Assembly: GCF_009707665.1 (NCBI RefSeq)
Contig: NZ_WLZW01000002.1
Coordinates: 248,001-312,000, forward strand
Direction: 5' to 3'
Origin: Planomicrobium sp. YIM 101495
Lineage (GTDB): Bacteria; Bacillota; Bacilli; Bacillales_A; Planococcaceae
Length of the DNA: 64,000 bases
Position 1 is the stretch's first letter. Every line of letters starts with the position of its first letter. Of this stretch, positions 24,834 through 34,117 are shown piece by piece. Both the position numbers and the translations under genes were made by a program. The notes below the pieces were generated by a model, which saw nothing but the letters and a program-made list of their open reading frames with translations, was not told the DNA's origin and searched no databases.

Positions 24834-25787
24834 ATGATGAAAAAACGATTTTTAATACCGGCATTGATCATACTGTCTGTAATTTCCTTGTTCGTAGGAG
24901 TGAGCAGTATCGGTATCATGGATCTGCTTGATTTCGAATCAGAGGAGACGCAGATATTCCTGATCAGCCGTCTGCCAAGGCTGGTCGCGATTTTGTTGGC
25001 TGGGGCAGGGATGAGTGTGGCAGGACTCATTATGCAACAACTTAGCCGCAACAAATTTGTATCTCCTACAACTGCAGGAACGCTGGACGCGACAAGGCTC
25101 GGGATTTTGGTTTCGATGCTGATGTTCGCGAACGCGACAATACTGGAGCAGATGGCTGTCGCTTTCGCCTTTGCTCTCGGTGGAACATTCCTTTTCATGC
25201 AAATACTTAACCGCATCAAATTCAAAGATGCCATTTTCATTCCTTTGGTTGGTTTGATGTTCGGGAACATCCTTTCATCCATTACGACATTCTTCGCTTA
25301 CCGCGCAGATGTCATTCAGAACATGTCTTCCTGGCTTCAGGGTGACTTCTCGATGATCATGAAAGGCAGCTATGAACTGCTCTACATTGCAGTACCGGTG
25401 TTCGTCATCGCTTATCTTTATGCAAATCGCTTCACAGTAGCAGGCATGGGGGAGGACTTCTCGAAGAACCTCGGTCTCAAGTACCGGAGCATCGTCAATA
25501 TCGGGTTGACGCTCGTGGCATTGATCACGGCGACAGTCGTATTGACAGTTGGAATGATTCCATTTCTTGGCTTGATCATTCCGAATATCGTCTCGATCTT
25601 CAAAGGAGACCATCTGCAAAAAACTTTACCACACACTGCGATGCTTGGAGCGATTTTCTTGCTCGCGTGCGATATTTTAGGAAGAGTCATCATTTTCCCG
25701 TACGAGATTTCCATTTCTCTAATGGTGGGCGTCATCGGAAGCTTCATTTTCCTCTTCTTGCTGTTTAGGAGGAAATCATATGCGTGA
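24834..25787 (+). CDS. yclN: Siderophore ABC permease, FecCD type (YclN-like)
   Basis: 317 residues, about nine helices, FecCD family. Recognisable YclN segments: ISRLPRLVAILLAGAGMSVAGLIMQQLSRNKFVSPTTAGTLDATRLGIL and NMSSWLQGDFSMIMKG. In B. subtilis yclNOPQ (fpbNOPQ) imports petrobactin; the same gene order follows here. Fur boxes flank the promoter. The next gene starts 8 bp before this stop. AGGTGAGG precedes ATG 24834; an ATG directly after is also possible. Confidence 0.9.
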   Translation: MMKKRFLIPALIILSVISLFVGVSSIGIMDLLDFESEETQIFLISRLPRLVAILLAGAGMSVAGLIMQQLSRNKFVSPTTAGTLDATRLGILVSMLMFANATILEQMAVAFAFALGGTFLFMQILNRIKFKDAIFIPLVGLMFGNILSSITTFFAYRADVIQNMSSWLQGDFSMIMKGSYELLYIAVPVFVIAYLYANRFTVAGMGEDFSKNLGLKYRSIVNIGLTLVALITATVVLTVGMIPFLGLIIPNIVSIFKGDHLQKTLPHTAMLGAIFLLACDILGRVIIFPYEISISLMVGVIGSFIFLFLLFRRKSYA

Positions 25788-26730
25788 CTTATATAAATTG
25801 CTGATCATCGCCGGACTGGCACTGGCAGCATGTGGCGTGTACTTGTTCCAAGACCTGAACGGCAGTTTCGATTACGCACTTCCGCGTCGGGGCATCAAAG
25901 TTTTCGCGATGGTGCTGACGGGAGTGGCGATCGCTTATGCGACAGTCGTCTTCCAGACAATTACACATAACCGGATCTTGACTCCGAGCATCATGGGAAT
26001 CGATTCGCTTTACTTACTGCTACAGACGGTGTTGATCTTTTTCTTAGGTTCGGCACACGTGACGATCGTCAATAAACAAGTGAACTTCATCTTGTCGATT
26101 TTGATCATGGTCGTCTTTGCTTTATTGTTCTATCACTTTTTATTCAAAAAAGGACAGCGGCCGATTTACTTCCTGCTGCTTGTCGGCATCATCTTCGGAA
26201 CGTTCTTCGATAGCATTTCGACATTCCTTCAAGTGCTGATCGATCCGAATGAATTCCAAGTCGTACAGGATCGGATGTTCGCCAGCTTCAATAACGTCAA
26301 CGCCGATCTCGTGTGGCTATCACTCGGATTGATCACCATCCTGATCGGAGTGGCTTGGCGGAAGAATTCCCAGCTGGACGTGCTATCACTCGGTCGAGAT
26401 ACGGCGGTGAACTTAGGTGTCGATTACGACAAACTGGTCAGATTCATGCTTATCTTATCTTCAGTGCTGATTGCGGTTGCGACGGCACTTGTCGGACCGA
26501 TCACGTTCTTCGGTTTGATCGTCGCGAACCTGTCTTACCAGTTTTTCAAGTCATACAAGCATTCCATCATCATTCTGGGTGCTTCTCTCATCAGTATTCT
26601 GGCCTTGGTCGGCGGGCAGTGGGTTGTCGAAAGAGTTTTCACTTTCAGTACGACACTGAGCGTCATCATCAATTTCATCGGTGGAGTTTACTTCATCTAT
26701 CTGTTATTAAGGGAGAGTCGATCTAAATGA
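25780..26730 (+). CDS. yclO: Siderophore ABC permease, FecCD type (YclO-like)
   Basis: 316 residues, second FecCD permease, pairing with the upstream one into a heterodimeric channel. Typical features: MGIDSLYLLLQT, LQVLIDPNEFQVVQDRMFASF, LGRDTAVNLGVDYDK and VGPITFFGLIVANL, the coupling region facing the ATPase. AGGAGG precedes the start, which overlaps yclN by 8 bp; its stop overlaps the ATPase start. Confidence 0.9.
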   Translation: MRDLYKLLIIAGLALAACGVYLFQDLNGSFDYALPRRGIKVFAMVLTGVAIAYATVVFQTITHNRILTPSIMGIDSLYLLLQTVLIFFLGSAHVTIVNKQVNFILSILIMVVFALLFYHFLFKKGQRPIYFLLLVGIIFGTFFDSISTFLQVLIDPNEFQVVQDRMFASFNNVNADLVWLSLGLITILIGVAWRKNSQLDVLSLGRDTAVNLGVDYDKLVRFMLILSSVLIAVATALVGPITFFGLIVANLSYQFFKSYKHSIIILGASLISILALVGGQWVVERVFTFSTTLSVIINFIGGVYFIYLLLRESRSK

Positions 26731-27488
26731 TACAAGTGCGCGAATTGACGAAGTTTTACGGAAAAAAACAAGTGGTTGAAGATGTTACAGTCGATATCCG
26801 GCCTGGCCAGATCACTTCTTTCATCGGTCCGAACGGCGCTGGGAAATCCACGCTGTTATCGATGGTCAGCCGACTGCTCGATGCGGATACGGGAGAAGTG
26901 CTGATCGACAAGACAAATGCGAAGAAGATGAAGGCGAACGAATTCTCGAAGCGCGTTTCGATCTTGAAGCAATCCAACTACATGAACGTCCGTTTGACAA
27001 TCCGCGAACTCGTTTCATTTGGCCGTTTTCCTTATTCTAAAGGTCGCTTGAACAGCGAAGATGAAAAGATGGTCGATCAGGCTATCGAGTATATGAACTT
27101 GGGAGACATGCAGGATTCCTATTTGGATGAACTGTCAGGCGGTCAGCGCCAGCGCGCATTCGTCGCGATGGTCATCGCCCAGGACACGGATTACGTCCTA
27201 TTGGATGAGCCACTGAACAACTTGGACATGAAACACTCGGTCCAGATCATGAAGATTTTGCGCCGCCTTGTCGATGAGCTCGGCAAAACGGTTGTCATCG
27301 TCCTTCACGACATCAACTTTGCGTCTGTCTACTCGGATCGCATCGTGGCACTAAAGAACGGTCGCGTCGTCAAAGACGGACCGACGGAAGAGATCATCCA
27401 GTCGGATGCATTGAAAGAGATTTATGATATGGACATTCCGATTCAGCAATTGGATAACTGCCGGATCTGCGTTTACTTTAATTCTTAA
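26727..27488 (+). CDS. yclP: Siderophore ABC transporter ATP-binding protein (YclP-like)
   Basis: 253 residues, FepC-type ATPase: Walker A GPNGAGKST, Q-loop at LKQSNYMN, signature LSGGQRQR, Walker B YVLLDEPLNNLD, H-loop VLHDINFASVYSD. A conserved tail ends DNCRICVYFNS, with a Cys-x-x-Cys pair common in YclP. Four-base overlap with yclO. Energises import. Confidence 0.92.
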   Translation: MIQVRELTKFYGKKQVVEDVTVDIRPGQITSFIGPNGAGKSTLLSMVSRLLDADTGEVLIDKTNAKKMKANEFSKRVSILKQSNYMNVRLTIRELVSFGRFPYSKGRLNSEDEKMVDQAIEYMNLGDMQDSYLDELSGGQRQRAFVAMVIAQDTDYVLLDEPLNNLDMKHSVQIMKILRRLVDELGKTVVIVLHDINFASVYSDRIVALKNGRVVKDGPTEEIIQSDALKEIYDMDIPIQQLDNCRICVYFNS

Positions 27489-27515
27489 TTCTTAAAAATA
27501 GAGGAGCAATTGAAG

Positions 27516-28469
27516 ATGAAAAAACTATTACCTTTCCTACTAGTGTTAGTGCTAGGGATTTTCCTTGCAGCATGTGGTTCAGAAGACGCGAAAGATGAAA
27601 CGAATGCAGCAGAGCCTGAAAGCGAAAAAGCTGAAACGATCACAGTAACACACGTACTTGGTGAAACAGAAGTACCGAAAAATCCTGAGAAAGTTGTCGT
27701 ATTCGACTTCGGTATCCTTGATTCAATGGATAAATTGGGCGTTGAAGTAGCAGCTGTTCCACAAACGAACATCCCTTCTTACCTTGAAAAATTTGAAGGT
27801 GAAGAATACGTAAACGCAGGTTCATTGAAAGAGCCGGACTTCGAAGCAATCCACGCGATGAGCCCGGACTTGATCATCATCTCTGGCCGTCAAGCCGAGA
27901 TGTACCCGGAACTTGAAGAAATCGCACCAACAATCTCAATGGCTCTTGATACAACAGACTACATGAACTCGTTCGAAGGGAACATGCAGCTGCTAGGCGA
28001 AATCTTCGGGAAAGAAGATGAAGTGGCGGAAGAGCTTGTTGCAATCAACGAAACAATCGACGGCATCAAAGAGATATCTGCAGCTTCTGACGAGCGCGGC
28101 TTGATTCTTTTGGCGAACGAAGGCAAAGTAAGTGCTTACGGTCCATCTTCACGCTTCGGTATCATCCATGACGTGTTCGGCGTGGAAGCGGCTGATCCTG
28201 GAATCGAATCATCGACTCACGGACAGAGCATCACATTCGAATATGTACTTGAGCAAAACCCTGACATGTTGTTCGTCATTGACCGCACAGCGGCAGTAGG
28301 CGGCGAAGTCGGCGCGCAAGAAACAGTTGAAAACGAATTAGTCCAAAAAACGAATGCATACAAGAACGGCAAAATCTTCTACTTGGATCCAGATTTCTGG
28401 TACCTATCAGGTGGCGGTTTGCAGTCGGTTAACCAAATGGTTGAAGACATCTCTGCTGCATACGAATAA
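27516..28469 (+). CDS. yclQ: Siderophore-binding lipoprotein (YclQ-like)
   Basis: 317 residues. Signal peptide with lipobox LAAC, Cys20 lipidated, then a type III periplasmic-binding fold of the FepB/YclQ group (VVVFDFGILDSMDKLGVEVAAVPQ, SPDLIIISGRQ, SSRFGIIHDVFGVEAAD). YclQ of B. subtilis binds petrobactin and its precursor. ATG 27516 follows GAGGAG by 9 bp; a TTG two codons earlier is too close. Its codon choice is more biased than that of its neighbours, as expected for an abundant binding protein. Confidence 0.9.
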   Translation: MKKLLPFLLVLVLGIFLAACGSEDAKDETNAAEPESEKAETITVTHVLGETEVPKNPEKVVVFDFGILDSMDKLGVEVAAVPQTNIPSYLEKFEGEEYVNAGSLKEPDFEAIHAMSPDLIIISGRQAEMYPELEEIAPTISMALDTTDYMNSFEGNMQLLGEIFGKEDEVAEELVAINETIDGIKEISAASDERGLILLANEGKVSAYGPSSRFGIIHDVFGVEAADPGIESSTHGQSITFEYVLEQNPDMLFVIDRTAAVGGEVGAQETVENELVQKTNAYKNGKIFYLDPDFWYLSGGGLQSVNQMVEDISAAYE

Positions 28470-28481
28470 GACTCCATTAAT

Positions 28482-28529
28482 CAACCACCTTGGAAGTTCA
28501 TCTTAGATGACGTTCCAAGGTGGTTTTTT
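28482..28529 (+). terminator. Rho-independent terminator
   Basis: AACCACCTTGGAA pairs with TTCCAAGGTGG, then T6; the inner core carries GTTCAT-N4-GATGAC. Confidence 0.88.
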
Positions 28530-28591
28530 CATTTCCAGTGTTTAGGAAGTGCTGGTTTGTGCAAAACTGATAACAAGGAAGAGGTGGCGAG

Positions 28592-29200
28592 ATGAAACGA
28601 ATTTTCTATCCGCTTGGCATGGCGACGCTGCTCGGCTTTTTCGGGATTTTACTGACGTATGCAAGTGAACCGATTGCACGGCTCGATGCACGTATGGACA
28701 GTTACTTATATGGCATCGGCCTGCTTGATGCCATGTCATTCTTCGGCGGCCAGCTCGTCATCTTAAGTATCAGTGTGTTGCTTCTCTTATATTTATGGAT
28801 TCGCGAGCGGAATTACCGGGGGATGCTGTTTGTCTTCTTCGCGGTCGGTGCAGGGAATATGCTGAACCAGGTGTTGAAGTTCAGCTTTGAGCGGCAGCGT
28901 CCGGACTTGCCTCATGGGCTGGAGACGTTCAGTTTTCCTTCTGGACACGCGATGATGGGGATTCTTTACTTACTGACACTCGCTTACTTCATTACGAGCC
29001 GTGTCGCATTAAGGACGACTCGTACAACCATCTGGGGACTTGCGGTAGTGTTCGCTATTGTGATCGGTCTGTCGCGAGTGGCAGGGGGCGAACATTACTT
29101 CTCGGACGTGCTGGCAGGATGGTTTCTCGGCTACTCATGGTTCGTCGCAGTAGCAGTTTGGTATGAATGGCGGACGTGGCAGTTCGAGAACAAGAGCTAG
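28592..29200 (+). CDS. PAP2-family membrane phosphatase
   Basis: 202 residues, six helices. The three phosphatase motifs are complete: KFSFERQRPD (motif 1), PSGH (motif 2, proton donor His) and SRVAGGEHYFSD (motif 3, nucleophile His). Such enzymes dephosphorylate phosphatidylglycerol phosphate, phosphatidic acid or undecaprenyl pyrophosphate at the outer membrane face; which one is not decidable here. GGAAGAGGTGG ahead of ATG 28592. Confidence 0.88.
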   Translation: MKRIFYPLGMATLLGFFGILLTYASEPIARLDARMDSYLYGIGLLDAMSFFGGQLVILSISVLLLLYLWIRERNYRGMLFVFFAVGAGNMLNQVLKFSFERQRPDLPHGLETFSFPSGHAMMGILYLLTLAYFITSRVALRTTRTTIWGLAVVFAIVIGLSRVAGGEHYFSDVLAGWFLGYSWFVAVAVWYEWRTWQFENKS

Positions 29201-29288
29201 GCGTCCCGTTCCGTCTGGCTTTTTAGTTTGTCCGCCGGCAGGAAAGGGAAATGTGGATGTGAACGTGCGACATGATGGAGGGAGACAT

Positions 29289-29933
29289 ATGTACAGGATT
29301 CCGGAAGATTTGGCGGAATGGGCACAACAACGCATCGAGGGCTTTGCGGTGGAAGGCTTTGTGTGGGGCAGTGGTCCGGCACATCCACGCATAATGCTGG
29401 TCGGGGAAGCGCCAGGGGAGAACGAGCTGGTGACGGGCATCCCGTTCACCGGACGAGCTGGTGTCGAGCTGATGGCTTCGCTCGAAAGTGCTGGGCTCAC
29501 ACGCGACGAAGTATATATTACGAGTGCTGTCAGGAGCCGCCCGTACAGGTGGGGTGAGAAGACCAACCGCGACGGCAGTAAGACCCGCAGAACGTACAAC
29601 CGGGCACCGGTCATGCAGGAAATCATCGCGCATGCGCCAGTACTCGACCGGGAAATCAAAGATCTCAAGCCGCCGCTGATTGTGACGCTTGGCAATGTCG
29701 GACTGCGCCGTTTGGTCGGCAAGGAATTCAAAGTGACCGAATGCCACGGCAGGCTGCTAGAAACGCCGGTGCTTAAATGGGATGAAGCGCAAGGTGACTT
29801 CATCTTTACAGAGGAGCGATATAAGATTTTCCCGACGTTCCACCCGGCGAGCGTCTTTTACAATCCGAAGACACGGGCGTGGACTGCGGAAGATTGGAAG
29901 CGTATCGGCGAACTATTGGAATTGGGGGAATAG
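29289..29933 (+). CDS. Uracil-DNA glycosylase superfamily protein
   Basis: 214 residues. Motif A GEAPGENELVTGIPFTGRAG (39-58) and motif B FHPASVFYNPKTR near the C-terminus are the water-activating and DNA-intercalating loops of family 4-like enzymes. The cysteines that ligate the Fe-S cluster of true family 4 are missing, as in many Bacillus relatives. Removes uracil from DNA (inferred). GGAGGGAG precedes ATG 29289. Confidence 0.82.
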   Translation: MYRIPEDLAEWAQQRIEGFAVEGFVWGSGPAHPRIMLVGEAPGENELVTGIPFTGRAGVELMASLESAGLTRDEVYITSAVRSRPYRWGEKTNRDGSKTRRTYNRAPVMQEIIAHAPVLDREIKDLKPPLIVTLGNVGLRRLVGKEFKVTECHGRLLETPVLKWDEAQGDFIFTEERYKIFPTFHPASVFYNPKTRAWTAEDWKRIGELLELGE

Positions 29934-29960
29934 ATGAAAATTTTTCCTCAGAACAAAATG

Positions 29961-29989
29961 TTGCACTAAGGAAACATTGGCGTTATAAT
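29961..29989 (+). promoter_or_regulatory. Sigma-A promoter of zupT
   Basis: TTGCAC, 17 bp, TATAAT (29984-29989). No Zur-like palindrome is visible nearby. Confidence 0.75.
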
Positions 29990-30022
29990 AGCAGTAAATC
30001 TGTAAGTGAGAGAAGGATAACA

Positions 30023-30832
30023 ATGGATTCAACCGTTTTATTTGCACTGGGATTGACGATTTTTGCGGGATTGGCGACCGGGATCGGCAGTTTTATCGCT
30101 TTTTTTGCATCGCGCACAAATACAAAATTTCTATCGGCTTCTTTAGGATTCTCTGCGGGCGTCATGATTTACGTGTCGTTGGTCGAGATTTTCTTCAAAG
30201 CGAAAGACGCCTTGACAGGAGCACACGGCGAAACGCAAGGCTATTGGCTGACACTTCTCGGCTTTTTCGGCGGCATGGTGTTCATGGCGCTTATCGACCG
30301 GATCTTGCCGCAGCTCGGGAATCCTCATGAAGTGAAAACGGTTGAAGACATGGCAGTCGGGCCGACGAACGATGAGTATGCACGTCTGCGGAAGATGGGG
30401 ATTTTCACGGCGATTGCCATCACGATCCATAACTTCCCTGAAGGTATCGCAACGTTCATTTCTGCGATCCAGGACCCGGCGCTTGGTGTGGCGATCGCCA
30501 TCGCTGTCGCTATCCATAACATTCCTGAAGGGATTGCTGTGTCGGTGCCGATCTATTATGCGAGCGGCAGCCGGAAGAAAGCGTTCAAATATAGCTTTCT
30601 CTCGGGGATGTCCGAGCCGTTCGGGGCGATCGTTGCGTGGCTGTTCCTAATGCCTTTCCTCAGCGATACGATGTTCGGCATCGTTTTTGCAGCGGTTGCA
30701 GGCATCATGGTGTTCATTTCGATCGATGAATTGCTGCCAGCTGCGAAGCGGTATGACGAAGCCCATTTGTCAATCTATGGGTTGATTCTCGGGATGGCTG
30801 TCATGGCAGTCAGTCTCGTGCTAGTTACGTAA
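30023..30832 (+). CDS. zupT: ZIP-family zinc transporter
   Basis: 269 residues, eight helices. Metal-site helices carry HNFPEG and HNIPEG (helices 4 and 5), the binuclear centre of ZIP carriers, and length matches ZupT. Imports Zn2+ and other divalent metals. A hydrophilic His-poor loop lies between helices 3 and 4. Start ATG 30023 with AGAAGGA ahead; own promoter and terminator. Confidence 0.9.
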   Translation: MDSTVLFALGLTIFAGLATGIGSFIAFFASRTNTKFLSASLGFSAGVMIYVSLVEIFFKAKDALTGAHGETQGYWLTLLGFFGGMVFMALIDRILPQLGNPHEVKTVEDMAVGPTNDEYARLRKMGIFTAIAITIHNFPEGIATFISAIQDPALGVAIAIAVAIHNIPEGIAVSVPIYYASGSRKKAFKYSFLSGMSEPFGAIVAWLFLMPFLSDTMFGIVFAAVAGIMVFISIDELLPAAKRYDEAHLSIYGLILGMAVMAVSLVLVT

Positions 30833-30843
30833 AAAAATGATTT

Positions 30844-30882
30844 GAAGGAGTGGACGGCTCATTGGTCCACTTCTTCTTTTTT
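30844..30882 (+). terminator. Rho-independent terminator
   Basis: GAAGGAGTGGAC pairs with GTCCACTTCTTC followed by T6. Confidence 0.8.
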
Positions 30883-30925
30883 CGTTCGAATTGTGAGAAT
30901 AAATAATTATTTTCGCCAATCCTTG

Positions 30926-30954
30926 AATGCGTCTCCGTGTAAGCGTATAGTGGG
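30926..30954 (+). promoter_or_regulatory. Sigma-A promoter of the MFS gene
   Basis: TTGAAT, 17 bp, TATAGT; about 45 bp ahead of the start codon. Confidence 0.65.
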
Positions 30955-31001
30955 TGTGTAAAGACAGTTGTAAACTAATAAGGATAGACAGGAGAAACGA
31001 C

Positions 31002-32219
31002 ATGGCAACTGCAACTGATGAAAAACCAACAACGATTTCTAGGAATAAGCTGCTGACGGTGGCTGGTCTCGGCTGGTTATTCGATGCGATGGACGTAGGA
31101 ATTCTGTCCTTCGTCATCGCGGCACTTGCAATCGACTGGAACTTGACTTCCACCGAGATGGGACTCATCGCCAGTGTCAACTCGGTCGGTATGGCAGTCG
31201 GTGCGTTCGTCTTCGGCATTTACGCTGACCGCATCGGACGTAAGAAAGTCTTCATCATCACACTGCTTCTGTTCTCCATCGCGAGCGGCTTATCTGCCCT
31301 GACGACAAGTCTTGCTGCCTTCATGATCTTGCGCTTTTTTGTCGGCGCAGGCCTTGGCGGGGAATTGCCGGTTGCATCGACACTAGTATCAGAAAGTGTA
31401 CCGGCGAAGGAACGCGGACGTATCGTCGTCCTCTTGGAGAGCTTCTGGGCGGGCGGTTGGCTGCTCGCAGCGATCATCTCGTATTTCGTCATTCCGGAAT
31501 ATGGTTGGCGGATCGCGTTATTATTGACAGCACTTCCAGCATTCTATGCGCTCTACTTGCGCATCAACTTGCCGGATTCGCCACAGTTCTCTGCGAAGAA
31601 AAATGTCCTGCAATCGGTCACGAACAATATCAAAGGCGTTTGGTCGAAAGAGTACCGCAAGCCGACGATCATGCTTTGGACGGTCTGGTTCACGGTCGTG
31701 TTCTCTTATTACGGCATGTTCCTTTGGCTGCCGAGCGTCATGGTGGCGAAAGGCTTCCCATTGATTCAGAGCTTCGGCTACGTCCTCTTGATGACACTGG
31801 CGCAGCTTCCGGGTTACTTCATCGCAGCGTGGCTGATCGAGCGGATCGGTAGAAAGTTTGTCCTGGTGACGTTCCTTCTCGGTACAGCCTTCAGTGCACT
31901 CGCTTTCGGGAATGCTGAAACGATTATGATGCTCTTGATCTCTGGTGCATTTCTGTCCTTCTTTAACCTTGGTGCATGGGGCGCGCTCTATGCTTACTCA
32001 CCGGAACAATACCCGACGATCATTCGAGGGACCGGTACAGGAATGGCAGCATCATTCGGCCGGATCGGTGGCATTTTCGGACCGCTACTTGTCGGTGTGA
32101 TGCTAGGAGCGGGTTACGGATTCCCGGTCATCTTCGGCGTCTTCTGTGTAGCGATCATCATCGGCGCTGCGGCTGTCGCCTTCCTTGGAACCGAGACGAA
32201 GCAAATCGAACTCGAATGA
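31002..32219 (+). CDS. MFS transporter, sugar/aromatic-acid type (NiaP-like)
   Basis: 405 residues, 12 helices. Helix 1 has LGWLFDAMDVGILSFVIAAL, the D-x-x-D/E pattern of the aromatic acid:H+ symporter group, and loop 2-3 has the MFS signature GIYADRIGRKK, repeated as WLIERIGRKF in the second half. This branch includes the niacin carrier NiaP (B. subtilis YceI) and benzoate carriers. No NAD gene is nearby, so the substrate stays open. AGGAG ahead of ATG 31002. Confidence 0.8.
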   Translation: MATATDEKPTTISRNKLLTVAGLGWLFDAMDVGILSFVIAALAIDWNLTSTEMGLIASVNSVGMAVGAFVFGIYADRIGRKKVFIITLLLFSIASGLSALTTSLAAFMILRFFVGAGLGGELPVASTLVSESVPAKERGRIVVLLESFWAGGWLLAAIISYFVIPEYGWRIALLLTALPAFYALYLRINLPDSPQFSAKKNVLQSVTNNIKGVWSKEYRKPTIMLWTVWFTVVFSYYGMFLWLPSVMVAKGFPLIQSFGYVLLMTLAQLPGYFIAAWLIERIGRKFVLVTFLLGTAFSALAFGNAETIMMLLISGAFLSFFNLGAWGALYAYSPEQYPTIIRGTGTGMAASFGRIGGIFGPLLVGVMLGAGYGFPVIFGVFCVAIIIGAAAVAFLGTETKQIELE

Positions 32220-32229
32220 CTCTTAATAA

Positions 32230-32278
32230 GAAACTGTTTCCGAATGTCATGAATCATGGCTGTCGGGAACAGTTTTTT
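32230..32278 (+). terminator. Rho-independent terminator
   Basis: AAACTGTTTCCGA pairs with TCGGGAACAGTTT, then T4. The remaining spacer to 32430 shows only A/T-rich sequence and no gene. Confidence 0.8.
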
Positions 32279-32432
32279 GCATCCGCCGAAACGAGTAGAC
32301 AGCAGCTTCAGCTTTTATTTTTTCAGAAGAAATGGCATTTTGGAAGGGATTTCTATTAAGAATAGCCAATTACTATTTAATAGAAAAAGAGCGCGTTACG
32401 AATCTGGGGATTGGGGAATAGAATGACATGAA

Positions 32433-32458
32433 TCATTGATCGGGATCCCGATCGATGA
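32433..32458. promoter_or_regulatory. 26-bp near-perfect palindrome, candidate operator
   Basis: TCAT-(T)-GATCGGGATCCCGATC-(G)-ATGA, symmetric at all but one pair, 45 bp ahead of the osmoprotectant operon. No U-run follows, so it is not a terminator. By position it may bind a GbsR/OpcR-like or other repressor; inference only. Confidence 0.55.
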
Positions 32459-32502
32459 AGTGCTGTGAGGAAGCTGTTGTTGGATCAGGAAGGGGGGATT
32501 CC

Positions 32503-33483
32503 ATGATTGAATTTGACCGCGTGACGAAGCGTTTCCCGGATGGGACCAAGGCGCTGAAAGAAGTGAGCTTGACACTGCCGGCGAGCAGGTTGACCGTCAT
32601 CATCGGGCCCAGTGGCTGCGGGAAGACGACATTGATGAAGATGATCAATAAACTTGAAAAACCATCTTCCGGCGATGTGTTGATCTCAGGCCGTTCGATT
32701 GCGGACCTGGAAGACGTGCAGCTTCGGAGGTCCATCGGCTACGTCATTCAGCGGATCGGGCTATTTCCACACATGACGATTCTCGATAATGTCATGCTCG
32801 TCCCGAAGCTGCTTGGATGGGACAAGGACAAACGGAAGAAGCGTGCGCTAGAGCTGCTGGAGCTGGCAGGACTGGATGCGGAAGTCTTTGCCGACCGTTA
32901 TCCACTTGAACTGAGCGGCGGACAGCAGCAACGGGTGGGCGTCATCCGTGCGCTTGCCGGCGACCCGAAAATCTTATTGATGGATGAGCCGTTCTCTGCA
33001 CTCGATCCGATCAGCCGCGAACAGCTGCAGGACGAGTTCCGGAAGCTGCAAAAGGATATCCGGAAGACCATTATTTTCGTTACACATGACATGGATGAAG
33101 CGTTGAAGATCGCAGACTTCCTTGTTGTCATGCGTGAAGGAGAAGTCGAGCAGACGGGTACACCGCAAGAAGTGGTGGCACAGCCGGCGAACGACTTCGT
33201 GCGTGAATTTATCGGAACGGAGCGGATCGAGCGACAGCGCACGTTCAATCTCCAGCAGCTGCATGAATTCCGTTTCCTGTTTACTGCCGGGAAGGCGGCA
33301 GAGGTGCTTCCGATTGCAGGAAGTGCAACTATCGAGCACGCGTTCGAAGCGCTTGAAGCGAGTGGCTCGAGCTTGCTTGCGATCGAGCTGGAAGACGGAG
33401 AAATCGTTTATGCAGGGCACCGGGAATTGATGCAAGCTGCACTTGCTGCGGGGAAAGGGGAGCGGCATGGCCAACTTTCTTGA
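32503..33483 (+). CDS. Osmoprotectant ABC transporter ATPase (OpuCA/OpuBA-like)
   Basis: 326 residues. ATPase with Walker A GPSGCGKTT, the ProV/OpuA-type YVIQRIGLFPHMT Q-loop, signature LSGGQQQR, Walker B ILLMDEPFSALD, then a short C-terminal regulatory region (about 250-326) that looks like a reduced CBS part. This group takes up glycine betaine, carnitine or choline. AGGGGGGAT ahead of ATG 32503. It overlaps the permease gene by 17 bp. Confidence 0.88.
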   Translation: MIEFDRVTKRFPDGTKALKEVSLTLPASRLTVIIGPSGCGKTTLMKMINKLEKPSSGDVLISGRSIADLEDVQLRRSIGYVIQRIGLFPHMTILDNVMLVPKLLGWDKDKRKKRALELLELAGLDAEVFADRYPLELSGGQQQRVGVIRALAGDPKILLMDEPFSALDPISREQLQDEFRKLQKDIRKTIIFVTHDMDEALKIADFLVVMREGEVEQTGTPQEVVAQPANDFVREFIGTERIERQRTFNLQQLHEFRFLFTAGKAAEVLPIAGSATIEHAFEALEASGSSLLAIELEDGEIVYAGHRELMQAALAAGKGERHGQLS

Positions 33484-34105
33484 ACTTGTATCAGCACGGC
33501 AGGACATGATTTTGGACGCATTCATGGAACATCTGTATTTATCATTCATTGCAGTTGCGGTGGGCATCGTCATCTCACTGCCGCTCGGGATTTTCGTCGC
33601 GCGCTACCGTAAGTTTGCAGAGCCCATCATTGGCGTCACAGCAGTTTTCCAGACGATTCCGAGTCTCGCGCTATTCGGCTTCCTCGTGCCGATCTTAGGC
33701 ATCGGCTCGACGACGGCACTTGTTGCACTGATCATTTACGCACTTTTACCGATTTTACGGAATACATTCACAGGTATCACGACGGTCGACCAGTCAATCA
33801 TCGAAGCGGGACGCGGAATGGGCATGACCCGCACACAAATTTTGCGCCAGATCGAATTGCCGCTAGCCTTGCCATTCATCATGGCGGGGATCCGGACCGC
33901 GACGGTGCTGACTGTCGGCATTGCGACGCTGGCAACATTTGTCGGAGCGGGTGGTCTTGGGGATATCATCTACCGCGGGCTGCAATCATATAACAACGGC
34001 CTCGTCTTGGCAGGAGCACTGCCGGTGGCGATCCTAGCCATCGGATTCGATCTGGTCCTGAAGTGGATCGAGAAGAAATCGACGCCGAAAGGCTTGAAAA
34101 TGTGA
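33467..34105 (+). CDS. Osmoprotectant ABC transporter permease (OpuCB/OpuBB-like)
   Basis: 212 residues, five or six helices, with the ABC coupling motif EAGRGMGMTRTQILRQIELPLALPFIMAGIR. AAAGGGGAG lies in the upstream gene ahead of ATG 33467. OpuB and OpuC have two different permeases flanking the binding protein; only this one exists here, so it may work as a homodimer. Confidence 0.87.
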   Translation: MANFLELVSARQDMILDAFMEHLYLSFIAVAVGIVISLPLGIFVARYRKFAEPIIGVTAVFQTIPSLALFGFLVPILGIGSTTALVALIIYALLPILRNTFTGITTVDQSIIEAGRGMGMTRTQILRQIELPLALPFIMAGIRTATVLTVGIATLATFVGAGGLGDIIYRGLQSYNNGLVLAGALPVAILAIGFDLVLKWIEKKSTPKGLKM

Positions 34106-34117
34106 GGAGGAGAAGTG

